Shown: positions 18,713 through 29,001 of the stretch, in pieces
How positions within the stretch are numbered: the stretch's first letter is position 1
How the letters are laid out: every line of letters starts with the position of its first letter
Assembly: GCA_009773515.1 (NCBI GenBank)
Contig: WSXX01000018.1
Span: 1-64,000 of the forward strand
DNA: 64,000 nucleotides
Reading direction: 5' to 3'
DNA from: Bacteroidota bacterium
GTDB taxonomy: Bacteria > Bacteroidota > Bacteroidia > Bacteroidales > Lentimicrobiaceae
Notes under the pieces: generated by a model
The model's database searches: none
Told to the model about the DNA's origin: nothing
Seen by the model: only the letters and a program-made list of their open reading frames with translations
Position numbers and translations under genes: made by a program

Positions 18713-20257
18713 ATGAGAACTACCAATCATCTCAGAAACGCAGCGCTATTGCTCTTCAATCTGCTGTTCATTGTTACTTTAACATCAGGACAGAATAAAG
18801 GCAGCGGAAATGTTACCAAACAGGAAAGAACCGTCTCAGGATTCACCGAAATTGAGGCCGGCAGTGCATTTAGCATAATTCTGGAGCAAGGATCTGCTTA
18901 CCAGGTATTTGTTGAAACTGATGACAATTATCAGGAAAAAATCGAAACAGTTGTAAATGGCGATCGTTTGATCATCTCGTCATTGGGCATGAAAAACCCA
19001 TCAGCTATGAAAATTTACATTACTACTCCTGAAATCAGTTTGATTGAAATATATGGAGCCGCAAAACTCAACTCAACCGGCACACTGAATGCTACAGGAT
19101 TAAGACTGGAACTGAGCGGTGCTTCAAAAGCTGATCTTGAAGTGAACACTGAAATACTGAATACTGAAATCAGTGGTGCAGCCAAAGCCAATCTTTCAGG
19201 AAACACTGTTTCACACAACAGTGATGTTTCCGGCGCTGCCAACTTAAATGCATTAAAGTTAACCGCATTAAGCACGAATGCAAAAATAAGTGGTGCCGGA
19301 AAAGCAACCATAAACAGCACAAATGAAATTATTGCGGATATCAGCGGTGCCGGATCACTCTCATATTATGACAATGATCAACTGCAAAAGCTGAACAAAC
19401 CCGGCAGTTTTACCATTACTCCGGAAAATCCTTCAGGAGAAGTTGCAGGCAATCAGGAGGAAACCCAAACCTCATCAACTAACGGCGACTCTACACTTAT
19501 TAATATCGGAGACGTTTCGGTGGAGGTATATGATGGCAATGCCACAAAAGTAACCATCGGACAAAATGAACTCGAAGTAGATGACGACGGAAATGTAAAA
19601 TACAAAAGAAACAAGAAATCACGTTATGACGGACATTGGGGCGGCTTCGAAATGGGCGTAAATGGCTATGTAAACAAAGACCGTGGTTTCGAAATGCCTG
19701 AAGGATATGAATTCCTTGACCTGAGAATGGAAAAGTCAATAAATGTGAAACTGAACTTTTACGAGCAAAACTTTAATATTATCTCGAACAAACTGGGTTT
19801 TACTACAGGCCTGGGTTTTGAATGGACCAATTACCGTTTCGATAGCGATGTGGTATTGTTAAAGGATGGAAATGACCTGATCGACAATTTTGAAGCAAAT
19901 CAGAAAAATTACACCAAAAGCAAACTTCTGGTAAACTACCTTAACCTTCCGTTGATGTTTGAATTCCAGACCAATAAACATTCAAAGACAAACAGTTTTC
20001 ATATCGGAGTCGGGCTTCAAACCGGATTGCGCATTGGTTCACACACCAAAAATGTTTATCAGGAAGATGGAAATAAGAAAAAAGATAAAAACCCCGGAGA
20101 TTTCCACATCAACCCGTTTAAATATGATGCGATGGTAAGAATCGGATGGGGAAAACTTAACCTTCATGCAAATTACTCGCTGAACACATTATTTAAAAAT
20201 AACCGCGGTCCTGAACTTTACCCGTTTGCTGTTGGCATTAGCCTGGTTAGCTGGTAA
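18713..20257 (+). CDS. DUF2807 (head GIN)-domain protein with C-terminal outer-membrane beta-barrel-like region
   Basis: TVSGFTEIEAGSAFSIILEQGSAYQVFVETDDN; repeated 'SGAAK' beta-solenoid pattern; C-terminal barrel-like strands. Start chosen at MRTTNHL with signal peptide. Confidence 0.7.
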   Translation: MRTTNHLRNAALLLFNLLFIVTLTSGQNKGSGNVTKQERTVSGFTEIEAGSAFSIILEQGSAYQVFVETDDNYQEKIETVVNGDRLIISSLGMKNPSAMKIYITTPEISLIEIYGAAKLNSTGTLNATGLRLELSGASKADLEVNTEILNTEISGAAKANLSGNTVSHNSDVSGAANLNALKLTALSTNAKISGAGKATINSTNEIIADISGAGSLSYYDNDQLQKLNKPGSFTITPENPSGEVAGNQEETQTSSTNGDSTLINIGDVSVEVYDGNATKVTIGQNELEVDDDGNVKYKRNKKSRYDGHWGGFEMGVNGYVNKDRGFEMPEGYEFLDLRMEKSINVKLNFYEQNFNIISNKLGFTTGLGFEWTNYRFDSDVVLLKDGNDLIDNFEANQKNYTKSKLLVNYLNLPLMFEFQTNKHSKTNSFHIGVGLQTGLRIGSHTKNVYQEDGNKKKDKNPGDFHINPFKYDAMVRIGWGKLNLHANYSLNTLFKNNRGPELYPFAVGISLVSW

Positions 20258-20282
20258 TTAGACACAGATTGTGGTCTGCCCG

Positions 20283-20318
20283 ATGCTGTTTCCTTTTGGG
20301 AACAGCATTTTTCTTTTT
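20283..20318 (+). terminator. Intrinsic terminator
   Basis: Stem ATGCTGTTTCC-TTTT-GGGAACAGCAT followed by TTTTCTTTTT. Confidence 0.8.
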
Positions 20319-20409
20319 AAAAAAAGCATTATTTTTACCGCCGGTTTACAACATAAAGATGCCAAGGCACACATTTGCAATCAGATACGAATTATAAAAT
20401 ACTCAACAA

Positions 20410-21153
20410 ATGTCAGGACACAATAAATGGTCAACCATCAAGCGCAAAAAAGGAGCTCTTGATGCCAAGCGCTCGAAAATTTTTTCGAGGATAATCAAAG
20501 AAATTACGGTAGCAGTTAAGGAAGGAGGTCCAGATCCTGATGGTAATCCGCGTTTGCGACTTGCAATTTCGAATGCCAAAGGCGCAAGTATGCCTAAGGA
20601 AAACATTACCCGGGCAATCAACAAAGGATCGGATAAAGATGCAGCCAATTACCTTGAGTTAACTTATGAAGGTTATGCGCCCAACGGTATTGCCATTTAT
20701 CTGGAATGCACAACCGACAATCAGCAGAGAACCATCAGCAACATCCGCTCTTATTTCAACAAATTCGGAGGAAGCCTTGGAACCAACGGATCATTGACCT
20801 TCCTTTTCGACAGGAAAGGTATTTTTAACATTCCGAAAGGCACTATTGACATGGACATGTTTGAAATGGAAGCCATAGATGCCGGAGCTGAAGATATTCA
20901 GGTAGAAGAAGATATGATCACCTTAACCACTGCAATGGAAGACTTCGGAGTGATGATGAAAAAGCTGGAGGAGATGGGAATAGAACCAGAAAGCGCTGAA
21001 TTGCAGAGACTTCCAAAAACACTGGTAAAAGTTGACATTGAGGCTGCAAAAAAAGCACTCCGGTTAATTGACCTGTTTGAAGAAGACGATGACATAAGCA
21101 ATGTATTTCATAACCTTGAACTCACCGATGAATTGATGGAAGAAATGGAATAA
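20410..21153 (+). CDS. YebC/PmpR-family protein
   Basis: MSGHNKWSTIKRKKGALDAKRSKIFSRIIKEITVAVKEGG; ..IYLECTTDNQQRTISNIRSYFNKFGGSLGTNGS. Confidence 0.96.
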   Translation: MSGHNKWSTIKRKKGALDAKRSKIFSRIIKEITVAVKEGGPDPDGNPRLRLAISNAKGASMPKENITRAINKGSDKDAANYLELTYEGYAPNGIAIYLECTTDNQQRTISNIRSYFNKFGGSLGTNGSLTFLFDRKGIFNIPKGTIDMDMFEMEAIDAGAEDIQVEEDMITLTTAMEDFGVMMKKLEEMGIEPESAELQRLPKTLVKVDIEAAKKALRLIDLFEEDDDISNVFHNLELTDELMEEME

Positions 21154-21166
21154 TCCGGAAATTCAA

Positions 21167-21202
21167 CATAAAAAAAGGCCGCGTTTGCGGCCTTTTTTTA
21201 TG
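21167..21202. terminator. Bidirectional intrinsic terminator
   Basis: CATAAAAAAAGGCCGC-GTTT-GCGGCCTTTTTTTATG between convergent CDSs. Confidence 0.88.
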
Positions 21203-21216
21203 AAAAGAAAATAAAT

Positions 21217-22422
21217 CTATTCCATTGATGTAACGATTTCGTATGTATCAAGGGCAATAACAAGCTCCTCGTTTGTTGGCACCACCATTACAGTGACTCT
21301 TGATGAATCACTGGTAAGGATTGCCTCTTTACCGCGCAAACCTGCATTTTTAGTCTGATCGAAATCAACACCCATAAACTCCATATCACGGGTAGCAAGA
21401 TAACGGGTTGTTGCATCATTCTCACCAACTCCGCCTGTGAAAATAATTACATCAACACCACCCATAGCAGCAGCATAAGATCCGATATACTTCCGGATAC
21501 GATAGTAATACATTTCAAGCGTTACTTTTGCTCTTTCGTTGCCATCGGCAGCGGCGTTTTCAACATCGCGCATATCGCTTGATACGCCTGAAACACCAAG
21601 CATACCGCTGTGCTTATTCACAAGTGTATTGGCAATAGCAATATCAATTTCTTCTTTATTCATGATCTGAATAAAAGCACCGATATCGAGGTCGCCGGTA
21701 CGTGTTCCCATCATCAGCCCTTCAATTGGGGTCATACCCATTGAAGTATCGAGTGATTTTCCATTTTTTATAGCAGCAATTGAAGCTCCGTTACCCAAAT
21801 GGCAAGTGATAATCTTTAAATCTTCGATGTTGCGGCCAAGAATTTCACATGCCCTCTGCGAAACAAACCTGTGAGATGATCCGTGGAAACCATACCGGCG
21901 AATTTTGTATTTCTCATAAAGGGAATATGGAATTCCGTAGAGATACACATAATCTGGCATGGTCTGATGGAAAGCGGTATCAAAAACGCCAACCTGAGGA
22001 ATGCTCGGCAGAAGATCGGTAATTGAATAAATACCTTTGAGGTTTGGCGGATTATGAAGCGGAGCAAGATCGATACATTCTTCGAGCGCAGCAACAACTT
22101 CAGGCGTAATCAGTACGCTGCCGTTGAATTTTTCGCCGGCATGAACCACCCTGTGACCAACTGCATGAATCTCGTTTAAACTCTTCATGCTGCCGTACTT
22201 CTCGCTGATAAGAATTCCAAGCAGGTACTCAATGCCAAGCTGATGATCAAGTATTTCACCTTCAAGTTTAACTTCCACTCCATCATTTCGTGAATGCTTT
22301 ATCAGCGAACCTTTAAGTCCGATTTTATCGACAAGGCCTTTTGCCAGCACCTCTTTTGAAGGGAGATCGAACAATTGGTATTTTATTGATGAACTTCCAC
22401 AGTTCAGAACAACTATTTTCAT
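21217..22422 (-). CDS. ackA: Acetate kinase
   Basis: VLNCGSSSIKYQLFDL; GHRVVHGE-type motif (GHRVVHAGEKF); CHLGNGASIAAI; MGTRTGDLD. Confidence 0.97.
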   Translation of the reverse strand: MKIVVLNCGSSSIKYQLFDLPSKEVLAKGLVDKIGLKGSLIKHSRNDGVEVKLEGEILDHQLGIEYLLGILISEKYGSMKSLNEIHAVGHRVVHAGEKFNGSVLITPEVVAALEECIDLAPLHNPPNLKGIYSITDLLPSIPQVGVFDTAFHQTMPDYVYLYGIPYSLYEKYKIRRYGFHGSSHRFVSQRACEILGRNIEDLKIITCHLGNGASIAAIKNGKSLDTSMGMTPIEGLMMGTRTGDLDIGAFIQIMNKEEIDIAIANTLVNKHSGMLGVSGVSSDMRDVENAAADGNERAKVTLEMYYYRIRKYIGSYAAAMGGVDVIIFTGGVGENDATTRYLATRDMEFMGVDFDQTKNAGLRGKEAILTSDSSRVTVMVVPTNEELVIALDTYEIVTSME

Positions 22423-22462
22423 TTTAATTTCTGTTTACCATTATTAATAAAGCTGACCTGCA

Positions 22463-23431
22463 TTAAGCCCTGCCCAGATTAGTGATTGAGCCTGTTTTTG
22501 AGCTGCGTTTCCCGTCTTTGTAAAGATAAAAACCTTCACCGGTTCTGCGCCCGACAAGATTGGCTCTTACCATTCGTTTGAGCACCGGCGAAGGCTTATA
22601 CTTCTGCTCTCCGAACTCAATGTAGAGGTTCTCCATCCATTTCAGCACTTTATCGAGACCAATTTTATCTGCCATTTCAAAAGGGCCCAATTGCAAACCA
22701 GAAGTTTCTTTCATGGTTTCATCAATATCGGCAACCGTAGCCACGCCTTCCATTAATATCTCACAGGCTTCATTAATAAGCGGAACCAGCATGCGGGTAC
22801 TGATATTTCCGGCTGATTCATTTACATTGATAAGTTTTTTACCAATAAGCAATGCCAGTTTACTAACAAGACCATAGGTTTCGGAGTTGGTATAAACCGA
22901 TTTAACTGCCTCAATTATTTTAACCTTCCCTACAGGGGAGAAAAAATGAAGTCCGATTGCCCTTTCAGGATTCTTCAAAGCTGTTGAAATTTCAGAAATC
23001 ATGAGTGTTGCTGTATTTGAAGCAATAACAGCAGTTGGTGAAACCACGGCTTCTATTTTCCTGAAAATTTCCTGTCTCAGTTCAAGGCTCGTGCCCTTCT
23101 TTTTGGAATTAACAGTTTCGAAAATCACATCACAATCTGCAAGTGATGTGTAGTCGGTTGATCCTTTGATCCTCGACAAAATCAGTTTTTTCTCGCTTCC
23201 GGTAAGACCCCATTTTGAAATGCGGTCGTCAAGATGCTTTCCAATACGGGTCATTACTTCTTCGATGCGGGTATCCGATATATCGATAAAAGCAACTTCG
23301 ATACCTGACTGGCTGACAAGAACAGCAATTTCCTGACCCATGGCTCCACAACCCACAATACCGATTTTCTGAATACTGCCTTTGGGTTGCATAGTTTTGC
23401 CAAGGCTAAAATCTTCTAATCTTTCTGACAT
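22463..23431 (-). CDS. 3-hydroxyacyl-CoA (3-hydroxybutyryl-CoA) dehydrogenase
   Basis: Rossmann IGIVGCGAMGQEIAVLVSQSG; IASNTATLMISEIS; GLHFFSPVGKVKIIEAV. Confidence 0.92.
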   Translation of the reverse strand: MSERLEDFSLGKTMQPKGSIQKIGIVGCGAMGQEIAVLVSQSGIEVAFIDISDTRIEEVMTRIGKHLDDRISKWGLTGSEKKLILSRIKGSTDYTSLADCDVIFETVNSKKKGTSLELRQEIFRKIEAVVSPTAVIASNTATLMISEISTALKNPERAIGLHFFSPVGKVKIIEAVKSVYTNSETYGLVSKLALLIGKKLINVNESAGNISTRMLVPLINEACEILMEGVATVADIDETMKETSGLQLGPFEMADKIGLDKVLKWMENLYIEFGEQKYKPSPVLKRMVRANLVGRRTGEGFYLYKDGKRSSKTGSITNLGRA

Positions 23432-23461
23432 TTGAAATTTATGTTATGTTTGGTAAATTGT

Positions 23462-24463
23462 TTAATTTTTCCCGCACTGATTGGCGGTAATGGCAACAAG
23501 GTTAACAATATCGCTTACCGAGCAGCCCCTTGAAAGGTCATTTATGGGAGCAGCCATTCCCTGAAGCACAGGACCGATGGCTTCGGCTCCGGCCAATCGC
23601 TGAACCAGTTTATAGGCAATATTCCCGCTTTCAAGGCTGGGGAAAACCAATACATTGGCTTTACCTGCAATCTGACTTGACGGAGCCTTTTGAATTCCAA
23701 CGGCCTCAACAATCGCAGCATCAGCCTGCATTTCGCCATCAATCTGAAGCCAGGGAGCTTTCTCTCGTGCAATACGTGTGGCTTCAATCACTTTATCACA
23801 AAGAACATGTTTTGCACTGCCTTTTGTTGAGAAACTAAGCATGGCAACCCGAGGCTCTATCCCTGCAATTGCACGGGCTGTTTCGGCTGTAGAAACTGCA
23901 ATTTCGGCAAGTTCAGATGCTGTGGGATCAGGGTGAACTGCACAGTCGGCAAAAACAAGAATATTTTCAGGAACATAAGGATTGTCCTTGAAAAGCATAA
24001 GAAATGCGCCTGAAACTACCGAAATGCCTGGCAAAGTTTTAATAACCTGAAAAGCAGGCCGCAACACATTACCGGTTGCATTCATGGCTCCGGCAACTTC
24101 TCCATCGGCTTCGCCTGATTTTATCAGCAGTGTTGCCAGATAAAGCGGATCTTCAACCAGCGTCATTGCTTCTTCAAAGCTCAAACCTTTGTTCTTTCTT
24201 ATTTCAAAAAGCATTTGGGCGTAGCGCTCCTTTTCGGGATTATTCACCGGATCAATTATCCTTGCATTGCTGATAAACTGCAAACCGAAATCGTTGGCTT
24301 TCTTTTCAATTTCTGCTATGTTTCCCAAAAGAATTATTCGGGCAAGTTTCTCTTTCAGAATAAAATCAGCAGCTTTGAGGGTTCGATCTTCTGTTCCTTC
24401 AGGAAGCACAATGCACTTGTTGAGTTTAATTGCATTTTCTCGTATGGAATTCATTAAAGGCAT
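23462..24463 (-). CDS. pta: Phosphate acetyltransferase
   Basis: Pta-like N-terminus (KLNKCIVLPEGTEDRTLKAADF); ADGEVAGAMNATGNVLRPAFQVIKT; VFPSLESGNIAYKLVQRLAGAEAIGPVLQGM. Confidence 0.95.
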   Translation of the reverse strand: MPLMNSIRENAIKLNKCIVLPEGTEDRTLKAADFILKEKLARIILLGNIAEIEKKANDFGLQFISNARIIDPVNNPEKERYAQMLFEIRKNKGLSFEEAMTLVEDPLYLATLLIKSGEADGEVAGAMNATGNVLRPAFQVIKTLPGISVVSGAFLMLFKDNPYVPENILVFADCAVHPDPTASELAEIAVSTAETARAIAGIEPRVAMLSFSTKGSAKHVLCDKVIEATRIAREKAPWLQIDGEMQADAAIVEAVGIQKAPSSQIAGKANVLVFPSLESGNIAYKLVQRLAGAEAIGPVLQGMAAPINDLSRGCSVSDIVNLVAITANQCGKN

Positions 24464-24668
24464 GAGCGTGTTGATATTAGGCAGTAAAACAGTAGTATTT
24501 TTTCAGTGTGCAAAGTTATGATTTAATATCTATAGTTTCCAACATGAAAATGACAGGATTTCAGGATATTTTCATTCTGGAATTAAAGGAATTATTGAAC
24601 AGAACAAATAGAATATTTTAAAAAATACAGATCTAATTTCACTATTGTCCGGTGAAAATCGAAAATTT

Positions 24669-24742
24669 CCTTGCCACCAAATCTCCAAAACTCCAAATTA
24701 CACAAAATGAATGAATTAAATTGGTGAATTTTGGTGACAAGG
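24669..24742. repeat. Interspersed imperfect palindrome (TTGCCACCAAA element), copy 2
   Basis: Left end CCTTGCCACCAAATCTCCAAAACTCCAAATTACAC; right end TTGGTGAATTTTGGTGACAAGG reverse-complements to CCTTGTCACCAAAATTCACCAA. Confidence 0.75.
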
Positions 24743-24873
24743 TATTGTTCTACAACTTTTGTCTATGAGAGACAATATCAATCATTTGTAATAATATTCG
24801 AAACTTTCCCCGGACAACAATGATCTAATTTATATTGGATTCATCTTAAAAAAGAACCACAGAGTTTCTCCCG

Positions 24874-25836
24874 TTGAGTTCAGAAATTAGTAATAAATTT
24901 GCAGCCTCTATGCAACAAGCTAATTCGGAATTTAACGGAGCCAGAAGTCAATGGATTACAGGGCAAGTGGAGACACAACCTGCAGTCATTGATAGTATTG
25001 CGAGCTATGCTGGCTTTCTGGCTGACAGTTTGAATCCCGATATTGATAAAACTGAATTCAGGTTTGAGCTGAAAGAGATTATTTTTGCAGATACCACCGC
25101 GAAGGATACTGCCGCTAAAAATATCTATCCATCCATTATTTTACCTTTTGGATCCCGCACTCAGGAAATTAATCCTGTATTGCGCACAGAATCAAACAAC
25201 GATTGGATAACTATTTTTCTTTTCCTGAGCGTGGCTTTGCTGGCATGGGTCAGGTATTTTTATCCGAGGAGGCTCAGGCAGATTTTCTATGCAGCCATGG
25301 CTAAAAGATATATTGGCCAATTGATCAGAGACGGAAATATTGCAGGTGAAAGAATAACCCCGGCACTCGGGTTTATTTCGCTAATATCAATGAGTACACT
25401 GATTTTCGGCTTTACAGGCAATTCAATAGAGATACAAACAGGACGAAACACTGCTGCATTAACTTTTCTGCTGATTGGAGTTGCTTTGATATTAATCTGG
25501 TTCCTGAGGTGGGTGATTTTAAAAATCTCCGGAAAAATATTCAAATCAGGTCAGGCAATTGAGATATATCTTCTCAACAGCTTGATATTCCCGATAGTTT
25601 CCGGGCTTATAATATTTCCGGTTATAATAGCCTGGTTTTTTACTTCACAGAGCTACTTTCTATATCTGGCGGGCGGCATAGTACTTATTTCCATGACTAT
25701 CCGTTTTATAAGAAATTTAAGTGGTGGATTACAATCGCAATCGTTTTCTGCGTTCTATATTTTTTTGTATTTTTGCACCCTCGAAATTTTACCATTGGCA
25801 ATTGGGTATAAAATATACACAATCCTTTCGTGGTAA
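24874..25836 (+). CDS. DUF4271-like multi-TM membrane protein
   Basis: C-terminal multi-TM region; adjacent to hemD-like gene; TTG start, in-frame stop just upstream. Confidence 0.7.
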   Translation: MSSEISNKFAASMQQANSEFNGARSQWITGQVETQPAVIDSIASYAGFLADSLNPDIDKTEFRFELKEIIFADTTAKDTAAKNIYPSIILPFGSRTQEINPVLRTESNNDWITIFLFLSVALLAWVRYFYPRRLRQIFYAAMAKRYIGQLIRDGNIAGERITPALGFISLISMSTLIFGFTGNSIEIQTGRNTAALTFLLIGVALILIWFLRWVILKISGKIFKSGQAIEIYLLNSLIFPIVSGLIIFPVIIAWFFTSQSYFLYLAGGIVLISMTIRFIRNLSGGLQSQSFSAFYIFLYFCTLEILPLAIGYKIYTILSW

Positions 25837-25888
25837 GCTTTCAAATGGATTTGATTCTTAATTACCAGTAGTTTAATCAGTAAACTTT

Positions 25889-26650
25889 TTGAAATTGAAA
25901 ATAAAAAACGTTCTTATTTCGCAACCGAAACCTGCAGAACTTGAGAAATCACCTTATGGTGAAATGATCAGGAAATACAATCTTGCTGTTGACTTTCACA
26001 AGTTTTTCAGGATTGAGGGTTTGAGTTCAATTGATTTCAGAAAAGAGAACAAGATTCGACTTTCTGATCATACAGCGGTAATTTTTACCAGTAAACACGG
26101 AGTAGATAATTTCTACAGGCTGGCAGGTGAATTACGTGTTGAGATTCCAGAAACGATGAAGTACTTCTGCTCATCCGAGTCAACAGCCTATTACCTTCAA
26201 AAATACATTCAGTACCGCAAAAGAAAGATATTCTTCAGTAGCACTGAAACCAACGATCTTGTTGACATTATCAGGAAACATAAGGTAGAAAAATACCTTT
26301 TACCGTGTAATGAAGATCACAACAATGAGTTGTCTGATTTAATGGATATTCACAAAATCAGCTATTCGAAAGCAGTGATGTACCGCACTGTTTCAGAAGA
26401 TATGTCATTTCTTGACATTCAGAAATATGACATGATCGTCTTTTTCAGCCCATCAGGCATAAAATCTCTGCAGCATAATTTTCCTGAATTTGAGCAAGGT
26501 GAAAAAGTGATTGGTGTATTTGGAAATACAACCGGCCATGCAGCGCATGAAGCAGGCTTTAAAACACTTATTGAAGCTCCGACTCCCACTGCCCCTTCAA
26601 TGGCAAAAGCCATTGAACAGTTTCTTATACAAAATCTGAAAGCCAAATAG
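25889..26650 (+). CDS. hemD: Uroporphyrinogen-III synthase
   Basis: VLISQPKP..; AVIFTSKHGVDNFYRLAGE; VFFSPSGIKSLQHNF; FGNTTGHAAHEAGFKTLIEAPTPTAPSMAKAIEQFL. Confidence 0.85.
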   Translation: MKLKIKNVLISQPKPAELEKSPYGEMIRKYNLAVDFHKFFRIEGLSSIDFRKENKIRLSDHTAVIFTSKHGVDNFYRLAGELRVEIPETMKYFCSSESTAYYLQKYIQYRKRKIFFSSTETNDLVDIIRKHKVEKYLLPCNEDHNNELSDLMDIHKISYSKAVMYRTVSEDMSFLDIQKYDMIVFFSPSGIKSLQHNFPEFEQGEKVIGVFGNTTGHAAHEAGFKTLIEAPTPTAPSMAKAIEQFLIQNLKAK

Positions 26651-26703
26651 TGTAAGTGCCCGTTCATTTTTGTTGAGCGTACTTTTCATTAACAAATGTT
26701 GCC

Positions 26704-27087
26704 ATGCAAATATTCAGTAAAGATGAAAAATTATGCAGCGCAACAGCCATAACTGATTTATTCAGTCAGGGCAAGCAGATCTTCAAACATCCTGTTAAAC
26801 TTTTATGGCTTCAGTCAGAGTTCTCCGTAGAGCCATGTGTAAAAGTTCTTATATCAGTTTCGAAACGCAACTTTAAGCGGGCTGTTGACAGGAACAAAAT
26901 AAAACGGATAATCCGCGAGTGCTACCGTAAAAACAAACACATTATTAATACAGTTTCAGAAGGAAAGCACTTCCATCTGGGACTGATTTACGTAGGTAAG
27001 CAGATTCCTGAATATAATACCATCGAGCCTATAATAATCGGACTTTTGCAACGTTTAATATCTGATCATGAAAAAACTTCTGGCTAA
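26704..27087 (+). CDS. rnpA: Ribonuclease P protein component
   Basis: [30 protein letters not shown] signature. Confidence 0.92.
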   Translation: MQIFSKDEKLCSATAITDLFSQGKQIFKHPVKLLWLQSEFSVEPCVKVLISVSKRNFKRAVDRNKIKRIIRECYRKNKHIINTVSEGKHFHLGLIYVGKQIPEYNTIEPIIIGLLQRLISDHEKTSG

Positions 27088-27289
27088 GCTAATGATAGGC
27101 TTTATCAGGATATATCAGGGTGCCATTTCCCCTTATCTTCCTGCTTCTTGCCGCTATACTCCTTCCTGCTCGCAGTATGGAGTAGAAGCCTTACACAAAC
27201 ATGGTCCGTTTAAAGGAGGATGGCTTACCATAAAGAGAATCGCATCATGCAATCCCTGGGGTGGCAGCGGATATGATCCGGTTCCATAA
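27068..27289 (+). CDS. yidD: Membrane protein insertion efficiency factor YidD
   Basis: [58 protein letters not shown]. Confidence 0.97.
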   Translation: MKKLLAKLMIGFIRIYQGAISPYLPASCRYTPSCSQYGVEALHKHGPFKGGWLTIKRIASCNPWGGSGYDPVP

Positions 27290-27314
27290 TCAGTTAACAA
27301 TTAATTACAACAAA

Positions 27315-28988
27315 ATGAAGCAGTTATACAAGCTCCCGCTGGTTTTTTTACTTTTGGCGCTTTTTGGTGTCCGCGCATCTGCTCAGGTCACTTCATCAAC
27401 GTTCGAAATTTCGAAGAACCTTGATATTTTTGCCACCATGTACAAAGAACTCAACAACAATTATGTTGATGAGTTAAACCATGGCGATCTGGTTAAAACC
27501 GGCATCGAAGCTCTTCTGGGAAAGCTTGACCCCTATACTGTTTTCATTTCTGAGGCCGACATAGAAGACTATTCATTTATGACAACGGGTCAGTATGGCG
27601 GCATTGGAGCACTTATTCACAAGCAAGGTGAATACATAGTTGTATCTGAACCTTACGAAGGATCCCCTTCTCAAAAAGCCGGATTAATTCCCGGTGATAA
27701 AATTCTAAAAGTAAATGACCGCGACACCAAAGGCAAATCGGTTAGTGATGTAAGTGCAGTACTCAAGGGAGAGCCTGGAACCAGATTAAAGGTTCAGGTG
27801 CTTCGCGACGGGGACACTTCTCAGCAGGAGATTGAAGTTCTGCGCGAAAAAGTTTCAATACCCAATGTTGCACATTCACTGGTTCTGGATGGCGATGTGG
27901 GGTATATCAAACTCACCGGATTTACTCAAAACTCAGGCAAAGAAGTTAAAGATGCCTTCCTCAAATTGCGCGAAAATCCCGCGCTTAAAGGGCTCATCAT
28001 CGACCTGAGAGACAATGGTGGAGGACTCATGAATGAAGCCGTAACCATTGCCAATCTCTTTATGAAAAAAGGAGAACTTATAGTTAGCACCAAGGGCAAA
28101 ACACCTGATCGGAATAAATCGTACAAAACTCTTATTCAACCGATTGATACTGAAATTCCAATAGTTGTGCTTGTAAATTCTTACAGTGCATCTGCCTCAG
28201 AAATTGTTGCAGGTGCCATGCAGGATCTTGACAGGGCTGTAATTATCGGTGACCGCACCTTTGGCAAAGGTCTGGTGCAAAACATAATTCCATTGAGCTA
28301 CAATACACAAATGAAGATAACTGTTGCAAAATATTACATTCCAAGTGGCAGATGCATACAATCAGTCGATTACGGGCACAAAGACAGCCTTGGCTTTGCA
28401 GGCAGGATTCCTGATTCTCTTACAAACAGCTTTCAGACCCGCGCAGGCAGAGTTGTTTATGACGGAGGCGGCATTTCGCCTGATTTGACTATTGAACAGC
28501 CAATGCTGAGTAACATTGCCATCAGTCTTTTGTCGAAGTACCTTGTTTTTGATTACGCGAATAAATTCAAACGGGAAAACAGCACCATCCCACCTGCAAA
28601 AGAATTTGTAATTACCCCAGAAATATACAGTGATTTCGTAACCTGGTTGCAAGACAAAGACTTTGATTACATCACCAGAAGCGAAAAATTACTTACTGAC
28701 TTAAAAAAAACTGCTGAGGCAGAAAAATATTATGAGGAACTTTCTGCTGAGTTTGCTTTGCTCGAATCGAAGATGATGCACAATAAGCAGGCAGATCTCG
28801 AAAAATTCAGTGATGAAATAAAGTCACTTTTAAGAAATGAAATAGTATCAAGATATTATTTTCAGAAAGGACGTGTAGAAGCCGGAGTTACTGAGGATCC
28901 TGAAATAGCAAAAGCTACTCAACTTTTACTGGACAGAGAGGTCTACAACAGTATTCTTGGAGCTGTTTCAATCGGAAAGAATCAGTAA
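27315..28988 (+). CDS. S41-family C-terminal processing peptidase
   Basis: PDZ (IGALIHKQGEYIVVSEPYEGSPSQKAGLIPGDKILKVN) and S41 core (LVNSYSASASEIVAGAMQDLDRAVIIGDRTFGKGLVQ). Confidence 0.95.
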   Translation: MKQLYKLPLVFLLLALFGVRASAQVTSSTFEISKNLDIFATMYKELNNNYVDELNHGDLVKTGIEALLGKLDPYTVFISEADIEDYSFMTTGQYGGIGALIHKQGEYIVVSEPYEGSPSQKAGLIPGDKILKVNDRDTKGKSVSDVSAVLKGEPGTRLKVQVLRDGDTSQQEIEVLREKVSIPNVAHSLVLDGDVGYIKLTGFTQNSGKEVKDAFLKLRENPALKGLIIDLRDNGGGLMNEAVTIANLFMKKGELIVSTKGKTPDRNKSYKTLIQPIDTEIPIVVLVNSYSASASEIVAGAMQDLDRAVIIGDRTFGKGLVQNIIPLSYNTQMKITVAKYYIPSGRCIQSVDYGHKDSLGFAGRIPDSLTNSFQTRAGRVVYDGGGISPDLTIEQPMLSNIAISLLSKYLVFDYANKFKRENSTIPPAKEFVITPEIYSDFVTWLQDKDFDYITRSEKLLTDLKKTAEAEKYYEELSAEFALLESKMMHNKQADLEKFSDEIKSLLRNEIVSRYYFQKGRVEAGVTEDPEIAKATQLLLDREVYNSILGAVSIGKNQ

Positions 28989-29001
28989 TTCTGACTTAAA
29001 T

